From: Brassica napus
Taxonomy: Eukaryota > Streptophyta > Magnoliopsida > Brassicales > Brassicaceae
DNA length: 64,000 nucleotides
Direction of reading: 5' to 3'
Assembly: GCF_020379485.1 (NCBI RefSeq)
Contig: NC_063445.1
Location: 50,493,422-50,557,421 of the forward strand
Shown: positions 35,232 to 44,984 of the stretch, one piece after another
How positions within the stretch are numbered: position 1 is the first letter of the stretch
Layout of the letters: each line of letters begins with the position of its first letter
The notes under the pieces: model-generated
The model's database searches: none
What the model was told of the DNA's origin: nothing
The model's input: only the letters and a program-made list of their open reading frames with translations
Made by a program: the position numbers and the translations under genes

Positions 35232-37215
35232 TCGCACACGATTGAAGTACTCTCTAAAACCACTCCGAACGGTTATGCAGAATACCAACCAGTCAGGACG
35301 ATTGACTAAATGGGCGATGGAGCTGAGCGAACACGACATCGTGTACAAGAATCGCACAGCAGCAAAGTCACAGGTCCTTGCAGACTTCTTGATCTAGTTA
35401 ACACCAGAGCTGGAGCAAGACCTCATCCTACCAAGTTTGAACTGGATCCTCCACGTTGACGGTTCATCCACGAGTAAAGGGTCGGGGGCAGGAGTGCAAC
35501 TGCAATCACCAACAGGAGAACTCATCCGGCAGTCATTCGGTTTTGGTTTTGCGGCGTCAAACAACGAAGCTGAGTACGAGTCCCTCATCGCAGGGCTCCG
35601 TCTCGCCAAGGCAGTAAAGGCCAAAAGGATCAGCGCTTACTGCGACTCTCAACTTGTTGTAAGCCAGTACCTCGGCGATTACGACGTCCGCAACGAAAGG
35701 ATGGACGCCTACCTCAAACTCGTCCAAGACCTCACGCGAGACTTCGAGTTCTTCGAACTCACGAAGGTTCCTCGCGGAGAAAATGTCTGTGCCGACGCCC
35801 TCGCTGCTCTAGGAAGCAAGCTACACGATCAAGTCAAGAGGACAATCCCAATCCATAAAATCGAGAAACCGAGCATCGACACGAAGGCGGAACAGACTGC
35901 AATCGCAGCAGCGATTAGCGAAGCAATGGACATCGACGAAGCAGAACCTCCTTCGCAGGACGATCAGCCAACAGATTGGCGCAAGGAACTCATCGATTAC
36001 CTCGCTGAAGGTTTATTGCCCACCGAGAAATGGGACGCGCGGCGACTGAAGCGACGTAGTGCACACTACGTTGTCATGGACGGGGAACTACACCGATGGA
36101 CCGCGACGAAGGTGCTACTCAAATGTATCTCCGGCGAAGAAACGAGACTAGTCATGGCCGAAACACATGAAGGAGCAGCAGGCAATCACTCGGGGGGACG
36201 AGCTCTTGCATTAAAAGTGAAGAATCTGGGATTCTACTGGCCAACCATGAACGCCGACTGCGAGAAATACGTGCGCAAGTGCGACAAATGCCAGCGTCAT
36301 GCTCCCACCTTACACAGCCCAACGCAGTTCCTTCATACCCTAACTGCTCCATACCCATTCATGCGATGGGGAATGGACATCATCGGTCCAATGCCGGCAT
36401 CTCGCCAAAAGAAGTTCATCCTGGTCCTCACAGACTACTTCACCAAGTGGGTCGAAGCCGAAGCCTATGCCAACATCACCGACAAGGAGGTGCAAAACTT
36501 CGTCTGGAAGAACATAATCTGCCGACACGGGCTCCCATACGAGATCATAACAGACAACGGTTCGCAATTCATCTCGCATCATTTCAAGGGATTCTGCGAC
36601 AGATGGCGCATTCGACTCAACATGTCGACCCCGAGAAACCCGCAGAGTAACGGCCAAGCTGAGTCGACGAACAAGACCATCATCGACGGTCTGAAGAAAC
36701 GACTCGACTTAAAGAAGGGTTGCTGGGCGGATGAACTAGATGGTGTCCTGTGGTCCCACAGAACAACTCCTCGCGGAGCGACGAAGGCCACGCCCTTCTC
36801 AATGGCCTACGGCGTCGAGGCAATGGCTCCCGCAGAAGTGAATGTGACGAGTTTGCGCCGATCACGAATGCCACAAAACGTCGAACTCAACCGTGACATG
36901 CTGCTCGACGCACTCGACGACATCGAGGAAAAGCGCGACCAAGCACTGCTCCGTATCCAAAATTACCAGCATCAAATCGAGAGCTACTACAACCAAAAGG
37001 TTAAGTCGCGTCCCCTCGAAATGGGCAATCTTGTTTTAAGAAAGGTCTTCGAAAATACTAAGGAGTGGAAAGCCGGCAAGCTTGGAGCCAACTGGGAAGG
37101 ACCATACAAGATAGTCGAAGTCATCAAACCAGGAGTATACCGCCTCGAGACTTCAACAGGCGAAGCAGTACCGAGAGCTTGGAACTCCAAACATCTCCGC
37201 CTCTTCCATCCTTAG
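35232..37215 (+). pseudogene. Element D RNase H end, archaeal-type RNase H and integrase
   Basis: After the TAG the RNase H tail continues in a shifted frame (frameshift near 35255) through R-L-T-K-W-A-M-E-L-S-E-H-D to a second TAG at 35396. From 35437 the frame is open for 592 codons. The archaeal-type RNase H has L-H-V-D-G-S-S, N-N-E-A-E-Y-E-S-L-I and C-D-S-Q-L-V. Integrase has the zinc region ending C-D-K-C-Q-R-H, catalytic Asp in W-G-M-D-I-I-G, Asp in T-D-N-G-S-Q-F and Glu in P-Q-S-N-G-Q-A-E. All three catalytic residues remain. There is no chromodomain. Confidence 0.92.
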
Positions 37216-37225
37216 TCAAAACGAA

Positions 37226-37345
37226 CACTTTACCGAGTAAATGCGCCACTAAGGCCACTTTTACTCGGTCTCCTAAAAAAAAAAAAAAAAAAAAAAAACC
37301 GAGTAAATGCGCCTCAAAAGCCACTTTTACTCGCAATCTAAGAAC
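37226..37345 (+). repeat. Two direct repeats, each a potential hairpin, separated by poly-A
   Basis: Each unit has CCGAGTAAATGCGCC facing GCCACTTTTACTCGG, giving a stem of about 10-11 bp around CGAGTAAA/TTTTACTCG. The copies flank an A-tract (37277-37299) directly after the integrase stop. Element B has a related TTTTTACTCGCCG at 17908-17920. Confidence 0.8.
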
Positions 37346-37386
37346 TACGAATGGCTTGATTCCCACAAAGGGATACGTAGGCAGCC
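37341..37386 (+). other. Conserved post-integrase motif in element D
   Basis: GAACTACGAATGGCTTGATT, a short spacer, and ATACGTAGGCAGCC match the minus-strand sequence 17853-17897 of element B. It lies between the hairpins and a long region without sense genes. Confidence 0.75.
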
Positions 37387-37717
37387 CAAAAGAAAAAGGG
37401 GTCCAGCCGAAATAAAAAAAAAATACAAACCCCCTCCCCGAGGAATCGACCTCCGAAACAGACGATCACTTAAGCGGTGCCGATGCGAGCACGTCCCGGC
37501 TTCTCGAACAAGCGTATCGGTACTCGCGTCCCACGATGGATATGTCCTGATCAGACACGTATTCACGGGGGTCGACCGTGTTGCGATTTAAACCAACACG
37601 ACCGAGACAACGACTCCAACTCACCCTGTAATTTACTAAAGTAAAGTTTGGCCCACCGAACGCTTGAAAATTACGCTAGGGTCGATTTGGAACCGTCAAC
37701 GTCGAGGACTTATAACT

Positions 37718-37905
37718 AAACTCAAACGACGAACGATCGCGAGTCAAAGAAATCGACCGAGACAAAGTCATAACGAGCTTAACAATACAACGATTCGATA
37801 TCTCGACTATAATTAAACTCAAATGACGAACGATCGCGAGTCAAAGAAATCGACCGAGACAACGTCATAACGAGCTCAACGCTACAACGATTCGATATCT
37901 CGAAT
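37718..37905 (+). repeat. Tandem duplication of about 96 bp in element D
   Basis: Two copies starting AAACTCAAACGACGAACGAT and AAACTCAAATGACGAACGAT, both ending CGATTCGATATCTCGA, lie back to back. They lie in the non-coding stretch between integrase and the antisense gene. Confidence 0.85.
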
Positions 37906-38103
37906 AATGTTTATACTAAACAAACAGTCACTTCAAATCTTGATAAATCATGCATTTGATAGACAAGTACAATAAAAAGACACAGATAATACGATTCGAA
38001 GAGTTGTAACAGAGGAACAACAAAGTAGAAGCCTCGAAAGGCAAAAGTCTAAAAGGCAACAACATAAGTCCTCCGAGACTCAAAAGAAAACAACAAACAA
38101 GGA

Positions 38104-39160
38104 AAACTAAGCTTCCCGATCACTCTCGCGATCATTAAGGGCGGAAAGCTCCGAAGCCCTGACGCTCGATTCGCGGGCAATCGGAGAGACTTGCACCGCA
38201 GCATCCTCTGACACCTCGCCAGTGTTTTCCTCGCCATCCCGACGAGACTCTTCTGGAGGCGGCAAATCGCGACCCTCGACTGAAGTGTCCGAAAGCACGA
38301 GGACAGGAACGTTATTTCCATCGACTCGGGCTCCTCGACCAGGCACCCCTTCCTCAAGAACAGTCAAAGGGTTTTCGATAGGAAGCGTCGGTTCCTCGCG
38401 CCTTTCTCCGACCGGACGAGTACACGAGACATGCAGATTCGCCGCAGTCTCCGGGTCGATTAAGCCAGCGTTGGAACCATACGGATCGAGACCCGCCAGA
38501 ATCCGAGCATCCACAAACTGAGACTCCAACACGAGAGGAGAGAGTCTAAAATCGCTTTCAGGGATCTCGCCAACCTTCAGCTGCTCAGCCTCTTGTTCGT
38601 ACTTCCTCTCGTACTCGACGAACATATCAATAGAGGCTTGCGGTATGTCGTTCCCGGCTCCTTTCAAGGCCTCGAGGCACTTCCTAGTCCCAAAGGCTTG
38701 GCTGTAAAGTAACCGAGCCTCGTCGTAAGGACCCCGACGCTCCTCTCGAGAACGAATCCTGGTGAAGCAACGACTAGCCTTGGCGGTCATTTCTGCCTCA
38801 ACTCTCCCCCTTTCTCTCGTCACCTCCAAGATTCTGGAGTCTCTCAGACGTATCATCTCTCGCTCGTGCGTGGCAGCGAGCGAAGCCCTCTCGCTCTCGA
38901 GGTCAGCATTCTTCGGTTCAAGCTCGCGGATGGTTCTTCGAGACGACTCCAGCGCGGCTTTAAACTCATCGCGTCGAGCAACGGTGCGGGCCACCACCCC
39001 GTCGAGCTTCTGTAGATTGGCCCTTGACTCGTTCAGTTGACGAGCAGAAACCTCTTCCTTCTCAGCAAACTCTTTCTTGGCCAGCTCGAGCTCCTCTAAG
39101 GCTCCTTTAAGGGCCGTGTCGTATTTATCAATCACGACATTCATCGTGCTATCACCCTGA
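38104..39160 (-). pseudogene. Element D antisense gene, coiled-coil exon
   Basis: Read minus, a GTGTTCAG splice acceptor near 39160 precedes about 350 open codons. The first 150 form a Glu/Lys/Arg coiled coil (A-L-E-E-L-E-L-A-K-K-E-F, E-S-E-R-A-S-L-A-A-T). The tail is acidic and Ser-rich, ending at a stop near 38107. It corresponds to exon 2 of element B's antisense gene, but is longer. The exon itself is open; upstream exons are damaged. Its role is unknown. Confidence 0.6.
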
Positions 39161-39205
39161 ACACACGACACAATGGAAATCGTGAGAAGTTAGGAGTCAA
39201 GGAAT

Positions 39206-40143
39206 TTAAAAAAAAAAGAGGACCAAGCCGTTTACCAGCAGTTTGGCCCTTGCAGCTTCTTCGTATTCACCCCCGAAGATAAGGTCCTTCACAACAGGAA
39301 GAGGTTTCGCCCTCCCTCTTAGTTGACAGAGAAACTCCCCACATTTCTCTGGAACGTACACTAAGGGAGCCGGTCCCTCATAGTGGAAGTCGACCTTATC
39401 GGGAAAGCTGAATCCGGGATCCCTCCTTAGGATAGCGGAGCCACGGGAAGAAGTACCGGTCTGGACGGCCCCTCCTCCGACGGGAACTGGAGTTCTCTCG
39501 CGAGGAAACGTCAGAACAGGAGACCGCCTCTCATCATCGTCTTCGTCATTTCCCCTCCTTATCAGGAGTGGCGACCCTTCGCTATCTTCCTCGGAATCAC
39601 CCGAGCAGGCGGCATTAAGAGAAGTCTCGCGTTCCCCTCCTTCACTTACTCCCTCCTCGTCATTCCGTCCCTCCGAGGCTTCAGCCTCAGAACCCCCCTC
39701 TTCGGGCTGAATTTCTTCTCCTCGAGCATCCTCTTCCTCTTGCTCGATCTGCTCGTCAGCATCTTCCAACTGCTCGCCGGCGGACTTCTTCTTTGTCCTT
39801 TTCTTCTTGCTCTTCTTCCGGGGCTCACTGGAAGGAGGGACATCACTCGTCTCCTCAGTACTCCTCCCGGCTCCCGAACCATCGCCTCTTTTTCTTTCTT
39901 GCCCTTCCCCGCACTTCTGGCATCGGAAGGGAAAACCTCGTCAGAACGAGGAACCGCCGTTGAGGGTCCTTCCCCGCTAGTCAGCCCCAGCTGGGCCGCT
40001 ATTATTGCGCTCAAATCAGGAAGAGTACCCATCTTCTTCGCCTCGGTAATTTGTTTTTGGATGTCTCTCGGGAAGATGTCCAGTCGCTTAGCGCGAATGG
40101 GAAGAACGGTCGGAAGGTTGGATCTCCACTCTCCTGAAAACAT
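39206..40143 (-). pseudogene. Element D antisense gene, acidic/charged linker exon(s)
   Basis: Two overlapping minus frames (40143-39646 and 39769-39206) encode a Lys/Arg-rich stretch, then a strongly Glu-rich segment (E-E-D-A-R-G-E-E-I-Q-P-E-E-G-G), then a Pro/Arg region. Switching of frames around 39650-39770 indicates a frameshift. No catalytic domain is visible. Confidence 0.5.
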
Positions 40144-40229
40144 AAGGCAGAAGGGTCAAGACGCGACAGATAAAACTTGCGACTAAAAGAGCACAGTCTA
40201 AAGGTGCGAGAGAACGTACTTCGAGCGAT

Positions 40230-40836
40230 TCGATCTTTAAGCTCACGGATCTTTTCGACGGAGATCTCGGACCAACGATAGATTCGAAGCAGAGCGACGG
40301 CGCGAACACTCCTCAAGAAATCTTCGGGATAAACTGGGGAGGTAGGATGGCCAACTGCATACAAAGCAAAAAATGGTTGGTTAGAATCGACAAATCGCTT
40401 ACGGTTCGCGACAGAATATTCTACCGCAAGAACGGTTCCAAAGAACTCGGTAATCGTCTTGGGGAGGCTCCTCGAAGGCCGAGCTGTCGGACTTAAGGAA
40501 GAAGTAGGAGCGCTGCCAGTTCTGCGTCTTATTCGGATGACCGGCACACACATTGCAGTTCGGTCGCATCTTCACCGAGTAAGTGCCATCTTTCATGTCG
40601 GTTATCGAGGTCATCTCCTCGAACGACCTAACGCTCATCGGCATGTCGATCTGCTCCGCCAAAACCGACAAAGTGACCGCTAGACGCAGCGAGCCATTCA
40701 GCAGCTGACTGATTCGCGAGATCTCGACGTCTGGCGTATGCTGTAATCAGTCGCGGGATGGGGAACCAGCAACGAGTGTCTTCCTGAAAATAGGATTTGT
40801 ATACCGTCTGGTACACCATCGGAGGAGACCAGGGTC
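40230..40836 (-). pseudogene. Element D antisense gene, gypsy-type transposon domain
   Basis: The minus strand carries R-C-W-F-P-I-P-R-L-I-T-A-Y, S-V-L-A-E-Q-I-D-M-P-M-S-V-R-S-F-E-E-M, M-R-P-N-C-N-V and W-Q-R-S-Y-F-F-L-K-S-D, the PF04195-type core, but distributed over two frames because of an indel near 40715. A likely intron (GTAGAATATT ... TGTATGCAG, about 40428-40352) precedes a Y-P-E-D-F-L-R-S-V segment. Confidence 0.6.
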
Positions 40837-41374
40837 TCTACGCTTCCGTAGGCACAAGGAAGGTCACGCCTACGGCACCCGCAGCCCGAAGAACCCTCTT
40901 CACGCTTCCAAGAGTCGACTTCGTCTTCTCTACGCCTTCCCAGTCCTGACCGGCCAAGAAGGCAGGACGCAATAAATCGGGATGAAGTTGAGGAAGCTCT
41001 TCGAAAATCCCGTCGGGGTAAAAGGTGGTCGGGAAGAACTCGGCCTCAGAATCATCGTCCTCCGAGAGACCAACCTCCGCAGGTCGAGCTCTCAGGGTGA
41101 TCGAGTCAACAGGCATCGCCCCGCTCTGCCCGTCTCTCGAACATTCCATTGCATCCCTCGCAACGACGTTCTGACATCCTTCTCTCGCGAGTCTCGCAGC
41201 ATCCGCAACCAGAAATCGATGAGAGCGAGATAGATTCGCCGTGTCCATCATCGCCGCGCGATGAATCGCCTCCGGATATCCGACACGATCCCCGTCGGGA
41301 TTCCTTGTTGGATTCGACGTCGCTGCGACTGCCTTTCCCTTCTGTTGCTTCGATAGCCTCTGACCCGACGACAT
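40837..41374 (-). pseudogene. Element D antisense gene, first exon
   Basis: From ATG 41374, 178 codons of Ser/Arg-rich N terminus followed by an acidic E-D-D-D-S-E-A-E-F-F segment and L-R-P-A-F-L-A-G-Q-D-W. TAG at about 40838 interrupts the frame just before R-P-W-S-P-P, which continues the domain. A TATA box lies about 125 bp upstream. Confidence 0.6.
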
Positions 41375-41497
41375 CGCAGAACGGAACGGTGAAGAATGTT
41401 TCGAATGAATCTAACAACGCTTAGAGAGATAAAGGAAAGAGAGAGAAAGTACCTTTGATCGCAGAGAAAAACTTGAAGAAATGAAAGGGGATCTGCG

Positions 41498-41506
41498 TAT
41501 TTATAA
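41498..41506 (-). promoter_or_regulatory. TATA box of the element D antisense gene
   Basis: TATAAATAC on the minus strand. Position relative to the ATG resembles the TATAAG in front of element B's antisense gene. Confidence 0.5.
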
Positions 41507-41915
41507 GGAAAAGAGAGGGAGGGAAACTCGAGGCGCCATCATTAGGTCTATTCGGGCCCAAACGGGCCTCGAAATCCACCCTAAAAACCCAGCGGACCCT
41601 CGCGACGTTTCGACTTCTCGGTTCATTTAAAAGAAAAAAAAGGGGGGGGAATTCGAGGTGTCGTCATTAAGCCTAAACGGGCCTAAATGAGCCTTGAAAC
41701 TCTCCCAAATGTCCAGCGAACCTTCGCGACGAACCCTTCTTGCGACACAACGACCAAAAGAAGAGATAAAAGCCACTACTGCTCGCTTTCGAGAGAACAA
41801 CGCTGTGCGACTCATCGACCAACCGTTCTAACTTTCCGACAGGCCTCCTATCCCCTCAAACCTCCAAACCTTAGAATCCATCACGAGCTGGAAAGCACTC
41901 CGCTCACTGATGGAC

Positions 41916-41930
41916 TAGGGGGGGACTTAC
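41916..41930 (+). other. Element D polypurine tract
   Basis: TAGGGGGGGACTTAC directly precedes the right LTR (41931), the expected plus-strand priming site. Confidence 0.75.
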
Positions 41931-42444
41931 TGTAGAGGATGGATTTGACCATCCCACAAGGCCCGAGGAATAGGAAGGCCTGGCCCGAATTAGGAAGAGC
42001 GACGGCTCGATCGGTCGGCTCGAGAGTCAGATCTCTCGGCTCGACTCTTGAGTACTTTTAGTTGATCATCATCGACTGAAGTACATTCGGCTCAGCGGCT
42101 GCTCGGACGCCTACGGGCTTCTCGGCCCAGCAGAGGAGGCCCACCAAGATGGCGTAAATTAGGTCAAGGACGAGGCATCAGGACGTCTATATAAGGGAAA
42201 GGAGAGATAACGAGAAAAGGATCCGAAACCACTGATTAACATTTGGCGGCTAGATTAGGGTTTTCACCTTTGCTTCATCTCACCGTTAGTTGTACTTTTC
42301 CGGTAGCTTATCGAGCTACCGGCTTCCTTTCTGTCGCGCTCTCTTCTTTTCCCTTGTAACCGATTGAACGTTTTCTCTCCGACCATTAATAAGACGTCTT
42401 TGTTTAAACCCACATCTTATTTATTACCGTTTCTCGATCAAACA
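41931..42444 (+). repeat. Element D 3' LTR
   Basis: 514 bp, TGTAGAGG ... CAAACA, with intact TG/CA ends. Five differences from the left LTR by eye. Its TATA box points into the downstream eIF4B exon. Confidence 0.95.
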
Positions 42445-42941
42445 AAGAGCTAAGGAAAAAACTCGACAAGGAATCCATTGCTCCAGAGATTAAACAATCT
42501 GATCAAGAATCCGGGAGTAATAACAATCACCATGACTTACCGGAAACTCTACGCGGCAAAGAGAAATATCTGGAAATACTAACCCGTGAGTTGGACGACA
42601 AAGTCAGGTTCAGGCAGAGACCAGTTGAAAGGCCCGGGTCTGGTGCAGGCAGAGGCGTTTCATATTCAGAAAGAACACATTCCCGGGCTGGATCAGTGGA
42701 TGAGTCCAGGAGTTTTGAATCCACAGAGAGACCTAGATCACGTGGTGCAGTAGATGCCTGGGTTAGACCGGTCGATGATCAGCCAAGAAACTTCCAAGGA
42801 GGAAGCAAAGAGCGTGGATTCTTCAGCAACAGGTGAATGTAGTTAAACCTGATATTTGCATCTAGGCTTATTATATATCTTCAAGTATCTTATTATTAAT
42901 CTAGGGTTTCCAACAGGCCTTCGTCTAGGGAAGGATGGTAA
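42445..42941 (+). CDS. EIF4B: eIF4B 3' coding segments
   Basis: The first five bases are the right AAGAG copy. Coding 42450-42832 runs L-R-K-K-L-D-K through basic, Pro/Arg/Ser-rich sequence to F-F-S-N-R. A GT-AG intron (42833-42916) and a 25-nt last exon then give the C-terminal S-S-R-E-G-W and TAA at 42939-42941. If the intron is retained, translation ends at TGA 42834. Confidence 0.85.
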
Positions 42942-43277
42942 CAAGTAAACGAAGAACGTGGGATGTTTAACTGCTACTACAGTACACAGTCCCAGATTTT
43001 GAAGAAGACTTAGAGAAGCGTTTATTTATATTAATTAAGAATCTCCTAATCACGTGTGACAAGAAAGTTTTTTTATTTTGAAGACTTTAATCCTGATTTT
43101 CATAGTTTAAGAATTTAATCCTGATTGTTATATTTTTGTAGGTTAATCATATGCTTATGTATTTTTTGCATACATTTGTTTGCCAATAACCCTAAAAGTT
43201 ATCTGTATTGGAAAATGGAAACACATTCAGAACTACAGCGTTCAGCACAAAACCAACCAAATACAACAGAAAGAGTA
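42942..43277. other. Convergent 3' region of eIF4B and TRM11
   Basis: AT-rich non-coding DNA. It should hold the eIF4B 3' UTR and, before the copia insertion, the rest of the TRM11 3' UTR from the other strand. Confidence 0.6.
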
Positions 43278-43282
43278 CAAAA

Positions 43283-43418
43283 TATTATGGAAACTCATAT
43301 CATCGTATATATTGTGTATCAATTATCATTACTACTGCCTTCTTCCTCACGCTTGTACTCTGTATATATTATTCTCTTTGTCAATAATATAGATTCATTC
43401 AGACCTATATTCTCTACA
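43283..43418 (+). repeat. Copia 5' LTR
   Basis: 136 bp ending CTCTACA, immediately followed by the primer site TGGTATCAGAGC (43419-43430), complementary to initiator tRNA-Met, with no spacer. Confidence 0.9.
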
Positions 43419-43537
43419 TGGTATCAGAGCCAGGAACTCCTCCAACAACCAGCCAGTCTCCACCAACCAGACGGGTTCCACCAGTTCACAGTCAAGTTCC
43501 CCTCCTCCTGCTGCAATCCGCAACCATCACTCGATGC

Positions 43538-44828
43538 AAACTAGATCAAAGAATGCCATCACCAAACCAAACAAGAAGCTCTCATTGGTCTCTGTGGCTT
43601 GTCCCTCAGCACATCGTGAACCCAATACATGGCAACAAGCAATGAAAGATCGGCAGTGGAGGGCTTCTATGGGCTCTGAGTTCAACTCGCAAATCGCTAA
43701 AGGGTATCATCAACGAGCTGGAATAGACTTCACGGACACGTTTAGTCATGTGATTAAACCCACTACCATCAGGACGATTCTTGGCATAGCAGTAAACTGT
43801 GAATGGCAGATTCGTTGAGTGATGCTTCGCTTTTCATCTTGAAACGGAACCGGGATTATGTATATCTACTTGTGTATGTCGATGACATGCTAGTCACAGG
43901 CACCAATCCTGCACTTGTGGATAACATAATCACACAGCTTGGAAGACGTTTTTCTATTAAGGACCTCGGTCAACTGAGCTACTTTCTTGGTGTTGAAGTT
44001 ACAAAGACATCAAAGGGGCTTCATCTTATGCAGAGGAAATATATAAATGATCTCCTTCACAAGACAAACATGCTTGATGCCAAGACAGTAGCTACTCCAC
44101 TTCCCTCATCACCGAAACTTAGTCTTCACTCAGGAGCACTGTTACAAGATCAGAAAGATTACAGAATGGTAGTGGGAAGCTTGCAATATTTAGCACTTAC
44201 AAGGCCTGATATTTCTTATGCAGTCAACCGCCTTTCCCAATTCATGCATAGGCCGACAGAGGATCACTGGCAGGCTGCAAAAAGGGTCTTGAGGTACTTA
44301 GCAGGAACCACTACACACGGTATCTTGCTCACAAAGCAACAAGGTCCATCTTTACACGCCTTCTCAGACGCAGATTGGGCAGGGGACACTGATGATTACG
44401 TTTCCACAAATGGCTATGTCATCTATCTTGGTAATCAACCCCTATCATGGTCGTCCAAGAAGCAGCAAGGGGTCTCACGCTCATCTACAGAAGCGGAATA
44501 CAGAGCGGTAGCTAATGCAGCAGCGGAGTTACGGTGGATTTGCTCACTACTTACGGAGCTTGGAGTTATTCTACCCGAGAAACCAGCTATCTACTGTGAT
44601 AATATAGGCGCTACATACCTCTCTGCTAATCCTGTTTTCCATTCACGTATGAAACACATAGCAATTGATTTCCATTTTGTACGGGGACAGGTTCAGAATG
44701 GCATCCTCAGAGTAGCTCATGTCTCTTCAAAAGATCAGTTAGCTGATGGCTTGACAAAACCTCTGTCACGGACTAGGTTTCAGGAGCTCAGGAACAAGAT
44801 TGGAGTCACTGGACTTCCTCCATCTTGA
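43538..44828 (+). pseudogene. Copia RT (partial) and RNase H
   Basis: A first frame (to 43818) has W-Q-Q-A-M-K-D-R-Q-W and then jumps to K-G-Y-H-Q-R-A-G-I-D-F-T-D-T-F-S-H-V, showing an internal deletion of RT. A second deletion joins I-A-V-N to the frame from 43803. That frame carries Y-V-D-D-M-L-V-T-G, Y-F-L-G-V-E-V, the R-P-D-I-S-Y-A-V-N connection and RNase H motifs (F-S-D-A-D-W-A-G, S-S-T-E-A-E-Y-R-A, C-D-N-I-G-A), ending at TGA 44828. The order is that of Ty1/copia pol. The copy cannot replicate by itself. Confidence 0.92.
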
Positions 44829-44833
44829 GGGGG

Positions 44834-44971
44834 TGTATTATGGAAACTCATATCATCGTATATATTGTGTATCAATTATCATTACTACTGCCTTCTTCCT
44901 CACGCTTGTACTCTGTATATATTATTCTCTTTGTCAATAATATAGATTCATTCAGACCTATATTCTCTACA
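44834..44971 (+). repeat. Copia 3' LTR
   Basis: 138 bp, TGTATTATGG ... CTCTACA. Preceded by a GAGGGGG purine tract (44827-44833) that would be the polypurine tract. Ends about 13 bp from the TRM11 stop codon. Confidence 0.9.
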
Positions 44972-44984
44972 CAAAACTCAGTGC

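Larger units (their letters stand above)
30825..42444 (+). mobile_element. Element D: Tat-lineage LTR retrotransposon inserted in eIF4B
   Basis: An 11,620-bp element with 514-bp LTRs that differ at five positions by eye, a primer site, gag, protease, RT, RNase H, archaeal-type RNase H and integrase on the plus strand, a decayed gene on the minus strand downstream, and a polypurine tract before the right LTR. The sense strand matches that of eIF4B. Stops and a frameshift break the polyprotein although the LTRs are young, which suggests it moved in trans or decayed quickly. Confidence 0.95.
24309..42941 (+). pseudogene. EIF4B: eIF4B, split by two LTR retrotransposons
   Basis: Plant eIF4B binds RNA and stimulates eIF4A helicase during ribosome recruitment in the cytosol. 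Coding segments are 24309-25042, 30318-30686, 30779-30824, 42450-42832 and 42917-42941. Introns are 30687-30778 and 42833-42916, both GT-AG. With the two insertions and one copy of each TSD left out, the total is 1557 nt, or 518 codons plus stop, with no internal stop. The N terminus (M-S-K-P-W-S-G-I-G), Gly/Arg-rich middle, K-P-R-E and R-P-E-T-E-E-E motifs and the C-terminal S-S-R-E-G-W are characteristic. Stopping in the unspliced alternative (TGA 42834) is also possible. As it stands the locus cannot give a normal mRNA unless about 17 kb of insert is removed, which is unlikely. I use pseudogene in that sense; the exon sequence is not decayed. Confidence 0.9.
43283..44971 (+). mobile_element. 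Deleted Ty1/copia element with very short LTRs
   Basis: LTRs at 43283-43418 (136 bp) and 44834-44971 (138 bp), nearly identical, flanked by CAAAA (43278-43282 and 44972-44976). The left LTR lacks the initial TG present in the right one. The element is only 1689 bp long. Gag, protease and integrase are absent and RT is partial. Confidence 0.92.

Noticed and set aside
31383..37215. Envelope-like gene in element D
   Set aside because: No signal peptide or membrane segments in any frame after integrase; the only additional gene is antisense.
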